Source: Prolixibacteraceae bacterium (GTDB lineage: Bacteria; Bacteroidota; Bacteroidia; Bacteroidales; Prolixibacteraceae). Taken from it: DNA of 7,475 bases. The notes under the pieces were generated by a model. It had not been told where the DNA came from, did not search any database, and saw only the letters and a program-made list of their open reading frames with translations. Positions 1-5,999 of the stretch are shown piece by piece (positions within the stretch are counted from its first letter, which is position 1; the number at the start of each line of letters is the position of its first letter). Where the stretch lies: assembly GCA_016931875.1 (NCBI GenBank), contig JAFGDX010000510.1, forward strand, positions 1 through 7,475, written 5' to 3'. The translations under genes and the position numbers were made by a program.

Positions 1-21
1 AATTCTGAAAACCAATTGTAA
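1..21 (+). CDS. C-terminal end of an upstream gene (partial)
   Basis: Frame 1 reads six codons (N-S-E-N-Q-L) and then TAA at 19-21, whose last base is the first base of the panB ATG (TAATG). A stop-start overlap of this kind is typical of translationally coupled genes, so panB is probably not the first gene of its operon. Only six residues are visible, too few to name a product. Frame 2 also stays open across this stretch but runs into panB, and frame 3 stops at once. The call rests on the TAATG arrangement alone. Confidence 0.35.
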   Translation, partial: NSENQL

Positions 22-836
22 TGTCGGTACATAATGAAATAAGAAAAGTAACCACACATCGTTTATCTGAAATGAAACTGCGTGGCGAAAAAATAGCGAT
101 GTTGACGTCCTATGATTTCAGCATGGCCCAACTGGTTGATGAAGCCGGGGTTGACGTAATACTTGTAGGCGATTCAGCATCGAACGTAATGGCCGGAAAC
201 GAAACCACGTTACCCATAACACTCGACCAGATGATTTACCATGGCACCTCGGTTGTAAAAGCCGTCAAACGGGCCCTGGTTGTGGTCGATCTGCCTTTTG
301 GCACCTACCAGGGCAACTCACGCGAGGCACTGAGTTCAGCCATCAGAATAATGAAGGAAACAGCTGCAGACGCGGTAAAACTGGAAGGAGGCAAAGAAAT
401 TCTGGAATCGGTGAACCGGATATTATCAGCGGGCATCCCCATAATGGGACATTTGGGATTAATGCCACAATCGATTCATAAATTCGGAACATACACTGTA
501 AGGGCAAAAGAAGAAGAAGAGGCCGAAAAACTCATCAGTGATGCGAAGTTACTGGAAGAAGCCGGTTGTTTTGCCATTGTTCTTGAAAAAATTCCGGCCA
601 GGCTTGGAAAACTGGTGGCCGGTGAACTAAAAATACCTGTCATCGGAATTGGGGCCGGAGCAGGTGTGGACGGGCAGGTTTTGGTGATTCACGATATGCT
701 GGGGATTACCCAGCAGTTTTCGCCGCGCTTTTTACGAAGATATCACAATCTGGCAGCCGAAATTAAAGGCGCTGTTGGAAACTACATAACCGATGTGAAG
801 TCATTGGATTTCCCGAACGAAAAAGAACAGTATTAA
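21..836 (+). CDS. panB: 3-methyl-2-oxobutanoate hydroxymethyltransferase
   Basis: This cytoplasmic enzyme transfers a hydroxymethyl group from 5,10-methylene-tetrahydrofolate to 2-oxoisovalerate to give ketopantoate, the first committed step of pantothenate and coenzyme A synthesis. The 271 residues match the usual length (about 264 in E. coli) and form one TIM barrel. Family landmarks are present: the metal-binding Asp in VGDS (D51), the second Asp in VVVDLPFG (D90), the K-L-E-G-G segment (K120, E122), HLGLMPQS (H144-S151), the catalytic Glu in VLEK (E189), and the GIGAG loop near 209-213. No key residue is missing. The ATG overlaps the preceding TAA, and an RluA-type gene follows after 20 bases, so the two probably share a transcript. 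No Shine-Dalgarno sequence is seen, as is usual in Bacteroidota. Family assignment is secure. Confidence 0.97.
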   Translation: MSVHNEIRKVTTHRLSEMKLRGEKIAMLTSYDFSMAQLVDEAGVDVILVGDSASNVMAGNETTLPITLDQMIYHGTSVVKAVKRALVVVDLPFGTYQGNSREALSSAIRIMKETAADAVKLEGGKEILESVNRILSAGIPIMGHLGLMPQSIHKFGTYTVRAKEEEEAEKLISDAKLLEEAGCFAIVLEKIPARLGKLVAGELKIPVIGIGAGAGVDGQVLVIHDMLGITQQFSPRFLRRYHNLAAEIKGAVGNYITDVKSLDFPNEKEQY

Positions 837-856
837 CAGCCACAAATTCAGTAAAA

Positions 857-1570
857 GTGTTGGAGGTAATTTACGAAGACAATCATATAATTGCAATAAA
901 CAAGGAATGCGGGATCGCCGTTCAGAGTGACGAAACCGGCGATGAAACCCTGATTGACATTGTGAAAGCTTACCTGAAGAAAAAGTACAATAAACCCGGG
1001 AATGTTTTTCTGGGGCTGCCTCACCGGTTGGACAGGCCAACCAGCGGAATTGTGCTACTTGCCAAAACCAGCAAAGTACTGCCCCGGTTAAACAAGCTGT
1101 TTCAAACCCGGGGACAGCTTAAAAAAACCTATTGGGCAGTGGTTGACAAGCGTCCGCCAAAATATACCGACACATTGGAACATTACCTGGCAAAAAACCA
1201 GGACAAAAACAAAAGCTACGCCTACACAAAAAAACGTAAAGACGCCAAATACGCCAGCCTCACTTATCGTCATGTGGCCAGTTCTGACAAATACCACCTG
1301 CTGGAAATTGAGCTGCATACCGGAAGACACCATCAAATCAGAGTTCAGTTAAAACAAATAAAACTAAACATTAAGGGCGATATGAAATATGGATTTCCAC
1401 GTCCGAATAAAGACAGGGGAATTCATTTGCATGCGCGGAAAATTGAATTTATTCATCCCGTAAAAAAAGAACCGCTGACCATTGTTGCCGATCCTCCGGA
1501 TGATGTTTTATGGAACGAATTTCTGCAAATGTTTCGCAACAACCGTTTTAGCCCAGTGAATCCGGTTTAA
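857..1570 (+). CDS. RluA-family pseudouridine synthase
   Basis: This enzyme isomerises uridine to pseudouridine in rRNA or tRNA. The 237-residue protein begins almost directly with the catalytic domain (LEVIYEDNHIIAINK), so it lacks the N-terminal S4 RNA-binding domain of RluC and RluD. Visible motifs are the signature HRLDRPTSG (56-64) with catalytic Asp59, TGRHHQIRVQ (155-164), GDMKYG (174-179) and LHARKI (191-196). The start is a GTG; no in-frame ATG lies nearby, and the expected family N-terminus begins at once, so GTG is well supported. A GGAGG sits at 862-866, inside the gene, and probably has no role in initiation. The gene follows panB by 20 bases, and its 3' end overlaps the convergent cytidine deaminase gene by 23 bases. 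The exact target uridine cannot be told from sequence. Confidence 0.95.
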   Translation: MLEVIYEDNHIIAINKECGIAVQSDETGDETLIDIVKAYLKKKYNKPGNVFLGLPHRLDRPTSGIVLLAKTSKVLPRLNKLFQTRGQLKKTYWAVVDKRPPKYTDTLEHYLAKNQDKNKSYAYTKKRKDAKYASLTYRHVASSDKYHLLEIELHTGRHHQIRVQLKQIKLNIKGDMKYGFPRPNKDRGIHLHARKIEFIHPVKKEPLTIVADPPDDVLWNEFLQMFRNNRFSPVNPV

Positions 1571-2039
1571 AAGCAAAAGGAAGTAAATTATCAACACCCT
1601 CAAAAATCTGTATTGTATTTTTCCCGTCAAGAATAATACGAATGGAGTGATGAAAACGGGCTTCCGTTTCTACCATGGCCTGCCTGCACGAACCGCAGGG
1701 TTTTACCGGACCGGCTACCAAACCCGCACCATTTTCGGCAGTAACGGCAAGAGTTTTTACCGCCACCTCAGGAAACCTGGCATTGGCGTAAAAAAGTGCC
1801 ACACGTTCAGCACACAAACCTGACGTAAAAGCAGAATTTTCCTGGTTATTTCCTGTAATAACCTCACCGTTTTCCAACAACACCGCTGCCCCCACATGAA
1901 ACCCGGAATACGGTGCGTATGCTTTTTTTGAAGCCTGACGTGCTGCCAAAACCAACTTCTGATCTTCGCTTTTTAATTCGGTTAAATCGTCAAATTCAAA
2001 GTTTATAATCCGTAACTCGTTCTTACGCATGTTTTTCAT
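1548..2039 (-). CDS. cdd: Cytidine deaminase
   Basis: This enzyme deaminates cytidine and deoxycytidine to uridine and deoxyuridine in pyrimidine salvage; the small form works as a zinc tetramer in the cytoplasm. In the 163-residue reading the zinc ligands are Cys76 in the C-A-E motif and Cys115 and Cys118 in PCGSCRQ, with the catalytic Glu78 directly after Cys-Ala. The substrate-binding stretch AYAPYSGFHVGAA lies before them. The length is slightly above the usual 130-160 residues because of a charged N-terminal extension. An upstream TTG at 2048 would extend the frame, but it lies inside the predicted -7 box and is unlikely to be transcribed as coding sequence. ATG 2039 and ATG 2030 are both possible; 2030 would leave a leader of about 12 bases and 2039 only about 3. 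The 3' end overlaps the convergent pseudouridine synthase gene. Confidence 0.95.
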   Translation of the reverse strand: MKNMRKNELRIINFEFDDLTELKSEDQKLVLAARQASKKAYAPYSGFHVGAAVLLENGEVITGNNQENSAFTSGLCAERVALFYANARFPEVAVKTLAVTAENGAGLVAGPVKPCGSCRQAMVETEARFHHSIRIILDGKNTIQIFEGVDNLLPFAFKPDSLG

Positions 2040-2045
2040 TTTGCC

Positions 2046-2078
2046 CAAAAATACAATTTAAATGTAAAAAAACAGATG
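2046..2078 (-). promoter_or_regulatory. Bacteroidota-type promoter for cytidine deaminase
   Basis: On the minus strand the sequence TATTTTTG (2053 to 2046) matches the Bacteroidota primary-sigma -7 consensus TAnnTTTG at all fixed positions. About 19 bases upstream lies TCTG, a three-of-four match to the -33 element TTTG. Transcription would begin near 2042, giving a very short leader. In A/T-rich sequence such matches can arise by chance, so the support comes mainly from the position just ahead of the gene. Confidence 0.5.
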
Positions 2079-2214
2079 AACCTCTTTTTCTTCCATCATA
2101 AAATGCAATTTCAGCCGTTAATTCACTAAAACTTGTTTATAAAAAACAACAGCATCATACAAATTATCTGCTGAAGTAATTATTTTTAGGGCGTTTTTTG
2201 AAACTAAACAACAC
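2054..2214. other. Divergent intergenic region between cdd and the glucosaminidase gene
   Basis: This A/T-rich gap must hold promoters for both flanking genes. The minus-strand one is described separately. For the plus-strand gene the best candidate is TATTTTTA around 2180-2187, one base short of the -7 consensus, with no convincing -33 partner. I see no hairpin, repeat or small gene here. Confidence 0.4.
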
Positions 2215-3144
2215 ATGAGATATTCACTGACTGTTATTCTGTTTTTTTTAGCGATACACACTGCATCCTCCCAGCAATCGAGACACGATTATATCAGCCG
2301 GTACCAAATGCTTGCCATTGAAGAAATGAACCGAAGCGGGATTCCTGCAAGTATTACCATGGCCCAGGCCTGTCTTGAATCGGGCGACGGGAACAGCGAA
2401 CTCGCACGAAAATCAAACAACCATTTTGGTATTAAATGCAAATCGACCTGGCGTGGAAAAAAGGTTTATCACGATGATGATCACAAAAACGAATGTTTCA
2501 GAAAGTACAACTCGGTGGAAGAATCCTTTGTCGATCATACCAATTTCCTGATGGAAAACGGGCGTTACCAGTTTTTGTTTGAACTTGACCCCACCGATTA
2601 CAAAAGCTGGGCCCGCGGGTTAAAAAAAGCCGGCTATGCCACTGCCAGTCATTATGATAAAACGCTGATAAAAATTATCGAAGATTTTAAATTATACCGG
2701 CTTGATTACAAAATAGCTTACGAACAAATTGGTGCTTATCAGAAAAATCCGGTTATCAATGAAGGCATTTCAAATACGCTCACCATCAATCCGTACAGGG
2801 CACACCAGGTAAAAAACATCAACCGATTAGATGCTGTTGTAGCAAAAGAAGGCGATACATACGAAATAATTGCACAGGAATTCAACCTGAAAAACTGGGA
2901 ATTGTATAAATTTAACGATCAGCCCAAAGGTTACGTCCCGCGGGAAAACGAGGTGGTTTATATTCAGAATAAAAAGCGGCGTGCAGCAAAAGAAAATCCG
3001 GCTCACCGGGTTGAAGAGGGGGAAACCATGCATTACATTTCGCAAATGTACGGCATCAGGCTAAAACCGTTGCTGAGAAGAAACCAAATGAAACCAGGTG
3101 AACAACCGCAACCCGGCCAAATTATTCAGTTGCGAAAAAAATAA
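2215..3144 (+). CDS. Secreted glucosaminidase (GH73-type) with C-terminal LysM repeats
   Basis: This is a predicted peptidoglycan hydrolase that cleaves glycan bonds of N-acetylglucosamine during wall growth or turnover, acting in the periplasm. Of 309 residues, 1-20 form a signal peptide: a short basic start, a hydrophobic core (LTVILFFLAI) and a small-residue cleavage region near TASSQ. Residues about 25-163 match the mannosyl-glycoprotein endo-beta-N-acetylglucosaminidase domain of the FlgJ/GH73 type, with the probable catalytic Glu55 in the segment AQACLESGDGNS and the typical NNHFGIKC stretch at 68-75. Two LysM-like modules follow, a diverged one at about 205-250 and a better one at about 264-307 (HRVEEGETMHYISQMYGI), which would hold the enzyme to peptidoglycan. 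No lipobox Cys is seen, so it is probably soluble. The gene stands alone and converges on the sigma operon with a 5-base gap. Confidence 0.93.
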   Translation: MRYSLTVILFFLAIHTASSQQSRHDYISRYQMLAIEEMNRSGIPASITMAQACLESGDGNSELARKSNNHFGIKCKSTWRGKKVYHDDDHKNECFRKYNSVEESFVDHTNFLMENGRYQFLFELDPTDYKSWARGLKKAGYATASHYDKTLIKIIEDFKLYRLDYKIAYEQIGAYQKNPVINEGISNTLTINPYRAHQVKNINRLDAVVAKEGDTYEIIAQEFNLKNWELYKFNDQPKGYVPRENEVVYIQNKKRRAAKENPAHRVEEGETMHYISQMYGIRLKPLLRRNQMKPGEQPQPGQIIQLRKK

Positions 3145-3149
3145 AATAG

Positions 3150-3515
3150 TTATACCTGTCTGAGCGATATTTTATAAAACAAATACCGCAATAACACACG
3201 GTCGGCGAATAAAATAAACAGCCCCAGAATATTGATTCCGGCCACCCACGAAATGTTTGCCAAAAGAAAGTCAGTCCATGCTTTCAGGTCGGCGGCAAAC
3301 CAAATAAAAGCCATTATTACAGCTACCGCCAGAATTCCTGTTACAGCCCCAAGATAAACCAGAAATTCTTTCACATACAATTCCCAGGCAAACCTGCGGG
3401 CCATTTTACCGGCCACCATGTCGGCAAAATTTTCGGGCAATGTATATTTTGGCTCCGATTTTAACACCTCATTCAAAAAGGTTTCTGAATTTGTTTGTAT
3501 GTTTTTATTCTGCAT
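3150..3515 (-). CDS. Two-helix membrane protein, candidate anti-sigma factor
   Basis: I do not recognise a named family. The 121-residue protein has a charged N-terminal part of about 50 residues (NIQTNSETFLNEVLKSEPKY then LPENFADMVAGKMARRFAWE), then two hydrophobic segments at about 50-74 and 84-105 and a short basic tail. The gene overlaps the end of the sigma gene by 11 bases, so the two are co-transcribed and probably translationally coupled. A cytoplasmic N-terminal region joined to a membrane anchor, placed directly behind an ECF sigma gene, is the usual build of a membrane-bound anti-sigma factor. It has only the single opening Met region and no His-x3-Cys-x2-Cys motif, so it is not a zinc-type (ZAS) anti-sigma. 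The role is inferred from position. A TTG nine bases upstream (3524) could also start the frame, but ATG 3515 is preferred. Confidence 0.8.
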   Translation of the reverse strand: MQNKNIQTNSETFLNEVLKSEPKYTLPENFADMVAGKMARRFAWELYVKEFLVYLGAVTGILAVAVIMAFIWFAADLKAWTDFLLANISWVAGINILGLFILFADRVLLRYLFYKISLRQV

Positions 3516-4089
3516 AATGCACAAAAATATTTGTTTTTTCCAATTCCGCTACCCGTTCGAGTTTCTCCTTTAAAATTTTTCTTGCTCTCGACAAATAACT
3601 TTTTATCGTACCTTCCGGCATTCCGGTAATCTGTTCAATTTCCCTGTACGAAAATTCTTCCAGGTGAAAAAGCGTCAACACAGTCCGGTAATGCACCGGA
3701 AGTTCCTCAATCAGTTGCAACAGATAATGTTTAATTTCTTCCTGCTCCACCATTTTCTGGTTAAGCGAGGTGTCCTCCTGTCCCAAAATCAGTCCGGGCT
3801 GCTCGTCATACGAGTGCTCTGCCTGTCTTGTCCGTTTCCGAATGTGCGAAATACTGGTGTTGTAAGCAATTGTTGCAATCCATGTTGACAAACGCGAATC
3901 GCCCCTGAACCGTTTCAGTTTCCGAAACACTTTTATAAACACCTCCTGACAAACATCTTTCACATCATCCTGCGACTGAATAATGCGCCCAACAACGTGC
4001 AAAACAAGCCGTTCGTGCTTTGCCACCAAAAAACGGAACGCATTCTCATTTCCGTCTAAAACCTGTTGAACCAGTTCTGCATCATTCAT
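3505..4089 (-). CDS. ECF-type RNA polymerase sigma factor
   Basis: This is an alternative sigma factor of the extracytoplasmic-function class that directs RNA polymerase to a small set of promoters. With the ATG at 4089 it has 194 residues, normal for the class. Sigma region 2 spans about 15-85, including DVCQEVFIKVFRKLKRF and the promoter-melting stretch STWIATIAYN. Region 4 spans about 120-178, with a helix-turn-helix (YREIEQITGMPEGTIKSYLS) that would bind the -35 element. The two are joined by a linker rich in acidic and Gln residues; region 3 is absent, as expected. A TTG at 4116 would add nine residues, but that reading covers the likely -10 element, so ATG 4089 is preferred. Its overlapping downstream neighbour is a membrane protein likely to control it, and its own promoter carries the same element as the divergent gene, which suggests autoregulation. 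Confidence 0.95.
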   Translation of the reverse strand: MNDAELVQQVLDGNENAFRFLVAKHERLVLHVVGRIIQSQDDVKDVCQEVFIKVFRKLKRFRGDSRLSTWIATIAYNTSISHIRKRTRQAEHSYDEQPGLILGQEDTSLNQKMVEQEEIKHYLLQLIEELPVHYRTVLTLFHLEEFSYREIEQITGMPEGTIKSYLSRARKILKEKLERVAELEKTNIFVHYAE

Positions 4090-4102
4090 ACGTATTGTAT
4101 CA

Positions 4103-4128
4103 GACTCTGTCCTCAAAAAAATGTTGCA
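4103..4128 (-). promoter_or_regulatory. Putative ECF-dependent promoter of the sigma gene
   Basis: On the minus strand TGCAACATTT (4128 to 4119) is followed by GTC at 4105-4103, with 17 bases between GCAAC and GTC. A GCAAC-type -35 and a GTC-containing -10 (here GTCTGATAC) at this spacing resemble ECF-type promoters I recall ahead of ECF genes in Bacteroidota. The ATG at 4089 begins 13 bases after GTC, so the leader would be only a few bases long. The same ten-base element occurs ahead of the divergent gene at 4302. Confidence 0.55.
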
Positions 4129-4136
4129 AAAAAAGG

Positions 4137-4232
4137 ATGTTTTTTACCTGCCTGATTGCCTTGCTTTTTGTTTTAGTTTTCCTGCAAGCTGCCATTTCAA
4201 TTCCTGTCCGAAAAAAAATCAAAAAAAACTGA
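4137..4232 (+). CDS. Possible 31-residue single-helix membrane peptide
   Basis: An ATG at 4137, preceded by AAGG, opens a frame of 31 codons in the gap between the two divergent promoters. It would encode a hydrophobic segment (FTCLIALLFVLVFLQAA) followed by a basic tail (RKKIKKN), the look of a small anchored membrane peptide. No promoter for it is apparent, and A/T-rich noncoding sequence often gives such readings by chance. It is listed because it would otherwise be missed. Confidence 0.15.
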   Translation: MFFTCLIALLFVLVFLQAAISIPVRKKIKKN

Positions 4233-4239
4233 AAAATGC

Positions 4240-4266
4240 TGCAACATTTGTTTCGGCACTAAAGTC
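4240..4266 (+). promoter_or_regulatory. Putative ECF-dependent promoter of the divergent membrane-protein gene
   Basis: TGCAACATTT (4240-4249) is identical to the element ahead of the sigma gene, in the opposite orientation. GTC follows at 4264-4266, 18 bases after GCAAC. The -10 part (GTCAAACGG) agrees with the sigma-gene copy only in GTC, so it may be a weaker promoter. The predicted leader to the ATG at 4302 is about 30 bases. The element also sits in a small inverted repeat, AAATG and CATTT around CTGCAA (4234-4249). Confidence 0.5.
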
Positions 4267-4301
4267 AAACGGTCAGAATGTAAAATTAAAAAACTAAAAA
4301 A

Positions 4302-4667
4302 ATGAATGCAATTGAAAATGTTTTAATACCTGCAGTGGTTTTTTTCGGAATGTACCATATCATTAAACTCATTTCAGAACACATGCTGAAAAGAAAACTG
4401 ATAAAAGCCGAACAATACGACAAACCCGGAATTTTGGAACCTCCAAAATCAGCCTCGGAAGAAAGTAATAAATACCCCTCTTTAAAATGGGGGCTTGTTG
4501 CATTAATGACCGGGCTTGGATTTATTATTATCGAGGTGATGAGGCAGATAAACCCAACCTTAATCGATTATCACAATGCCGTTCTTCCCCTGGGAATTTT
4601 ACTGGTGTTTGTTTCTCTGGGTTTTCTAATCTATTTCTTCATTATGAACAACAGAAAAAAGCAGTAA
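4302..4667 (+). CDS. Three-helix membrane protein, DUF6249-like
   Basis: The 121-residue protein has hydrophobic segments at about 5-26, 62-82 and 94-115, with a charged loop of about 35 residues (28-60, rich in Lys, Glu, Pro and Ser) between the first and second, and a basic end (NNRKKQ). In build it resembles the DUF6249 proteins often seen near ECF sigma genes in Bacteroidota; I make this assignment from memory and with moderate confidence. No enzymatic motif is seen. The gene is divergent from the sigma gene, with the shared promoter-like element upstream, which makes it a probable target of that sigma factor or an extra part of its control. A hairpin terminator lies 24 bases after the stop. 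Its molecular function is unknown. Confidence 0.82.
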   Translation: MNAIENVLIPAVVFFGMYHIIKLISEHMLKRKLIKAEQYDKPGILEPPKSASEESNKYPSLKWGLVALMTGLGFIIIEVMRQINPTLIDYHNAVLPLGILLVFVSLGFLIYFFIMNNRKKQ

Positions 4668-4690
4668 CCGACAATATTCAGAAAACAATG

Positions 4691-4720
4691 AAAGGTCTTG
4701 TTTTACAAGGCCTTTTTATT
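4691..4720 (+). terminator. Rho-independent terminator after the DUF6249-like gene
   Basis: AAAGGTCTTG (4691-4700) and CAAGGCCTTT (4706-4715) form a ten-pair stem with one G-U pair around a five-base loop TTTTA, followed by a short T-rich run (TTATTT). It ends the plus-strand gene. The stop codon of the convergent fmt gene begins immediately beside the stem (4718-4716), and the same hairpin could act for fmt, though no T-run follows on that strand. Confidence 0.8.
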
Positions 4721-5687
4721 TGAAATTACATTTCAGAACAGCAGGAAATCCGCGTAAAAAATCATCAGTTTTCATTCTTTTTTTTCCGGCAATCTGAAGA
4801 TCGGTTATCCTTAGCCAGCCATCGCCACAAGCAACGTCAAGAAATGTTTTTGCATCGGTACTTATGGTTCCCGGTTCAGCCAAAGCGTTTGTTTTGCTTT
4901 TCTGTGCAAAAAATATTTTGGTTGGCCACTGCTCACCCGTTTCGCTGTTGGCAAGCACTGCCCATGCCGCCGGATACGGTGACAATCCCCGAATCAGATT
5001 ACGGATTTTTCCGGTCTCCTGCTGCCATGCGATTTTGCAATCTTCCTTAAAAATTTTAGGGGCGTGTTTTAATTCTTCACCAATGGCCAGCTCCACCTGC
5101 GAAACGGGCTGAATATTACCTTCTGCAATGGCGTCAACCGTTTCGGTAACCAGGCTGGCCCCTATTTCCATCAGCCGGTCGTGAATATCTCCCACTGTGT
5201 CGTTTTCATCAATTTCAATCTCCCGTTTAAACAGAATTTTTCCGGTATCAATTTTATGGTCGAGCAAAAAAGTGGTTACCCCGGTTTTTGTTTCACCATT
5301 TATTACCGCCCAGTTTAAGGGTGCTGCACCCCGGTATTGCGGCAACAGCGAGGCGTGCAAATTAAATGTCCCCAAACGGGGCATTGCCCAAATAACTTCG
5401 GGTAACATTCTAAAGGCCACCACTACTTGCAGATCGGCCTGCAAACTTTTTAACGCTTCCACAAAACCGGGATTTTTTAGTTTTTCAGGCTGAAGTACTT
5501 TTAAACCATTTTCAACCGCATATTTTTTTACCGCCGGTTCAGCTATCTTTTTTCCCCGTCCGGCAGGTTTGTCGGGCGCGGTAACCACACCCACCACATT
5601 GTAACCGCCATTAACCAGTGCATGTAAACTTGCCACTGCAAAATCGGGCGTTCCCATAAAAACAAGGCGAAGTTCTTTTCCTTTCAT
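4716..5687 (-). CDS. fmt: Methionyl-tRNA formyltransferase
   Basis: This cytoplasmic enzyme formylates the initiator methionyl-tRNA using 10-formyl-tetrahydrofolate, giving the fMet-tRNA used to begin translation. The 323 residues are close to the E. coli length (315). The N-terminal Rossmann-type domain opens with LRLVFMGTPDFAV, and PDKPAGRGKK (39-47) is the loop that contacts the tRNA acceptor arm. The catalytic residues Asn109, His111 and Asp147 lie in NLHASLLPQYRGAAPLNW and in DHKIDTGK. The C-terminal tRNA-binding domain begins near 205 and holds RGLSPYPAAW (233-242). Everything expected is present. The start ATG directly follows the stop of the DUF5522 gene (TAAATG), which implies co-transcription and coupled translation. 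The 3' end abuts the hairpin at 4691-4715. Confidence 0.97.
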   Translation of the reverse strand: MKGKELRLVFMGTPDFAVASLHALVNGGYNVVGVVTAPDKPAGRGKKIAEPAVKKYAVENGLKVLQPEKLKNPGFVEALKSLQADLQVVVAFRMLPEVIWAMPRLGTFNLHASLLPQYRGAAPLNWAVINGETKTGVTTFLLDHKIDTGKILFKREIEIDENDTVGDIHDRLMEIGASLVTETVDAIAEGNIQPVSQVELAIGEELKHAPKIFKEDCKIAWQQETGKIRNLIRGLSPYPAAWAVLANSETGEQWPTKIFFAQKSKTNALAEPGTISTDAKTFLDVACGDGWLRITDLQIAGKKRMKTDDFLRGFPAVLKCNFK

Positions 5688-5933
5688 TTATTCTTTGCTT
5701 AATCCGGGGCGTAAATTTGTATTCCCTTTTTGTGCTTTTGGCCAGTACGGGCAATGCCGGCAACCATTCGAACAACAATATCCGCGCCGTATCAAATACC
5801 GTTCTGTCATTACCCGGTAACCGTTTTCCATGTAAAAATCAACACCATCAGTTACATCCGAATTAAAATTCAACTCACTCCCAAAAATATCATCAAAATG
5901 CCCCATGTAACTATTTTTCCCAAAACTAAACAT
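5688..5933 (-). CDS. DUF5522 family cysteine-rich protein
   Basis: This small protein (81 residues from ATG 5933) carries the DUF5522 signature YRVMTERYLIRRGYCC and then SNGCRHCPY at about 39-63. Four cysteines (53, 54, 58, 61) in a CC-x3-C-x2-C pattern could bind a metal ion or an Fe-S cluster; that is inference, since no function is established to my knowledge. The C-terminal tail is basic. The frame is open up to 6032, but the longer readings would overlap the divergent gene at 6000 and add an unconserved, Phe-rich stretch. ATG 5933, 5948 and 5906 are all possible starts; all keep the conserved part. The gene sits zero bases upstream of fmt. Confidence 0.85.
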   Translation of the reverse strand: MFSFGKNSYMGHFDDIFGSELNFNSDVTDGVDFYMENGYRVMTERYLIRRGYCCSNGCRHCPYWPKAQKGNTNLRPGLSKE

Positions 5934-5999
5934 TATCTTTAAATGCATAAGCAGAAAATAAAAAGCTTTTCTGTTTGAACTAAAAATGAAACAATTAAA

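Noticed and set aside
862..866. GGAGG as a ribosome binding site
   Set aside because: It lies inside the pseudouridine synthase gene, no start codon in the right frame follows it at a useful distance, and the conserved N-terminus begins before it.
801..1040. Minus-strand open frame of 79 codons across the panB/rluA junction
   Set aside because: It lies opposite two well-supported genes and its translation has no domain-like character.
4864..5493. Several plus-strand open frames opposite fmt
   Set aside because: They are antisense shadows of a fully conserved fmt gene; translations are low in complexity and rich in Cys and Ser with no family resemblance.
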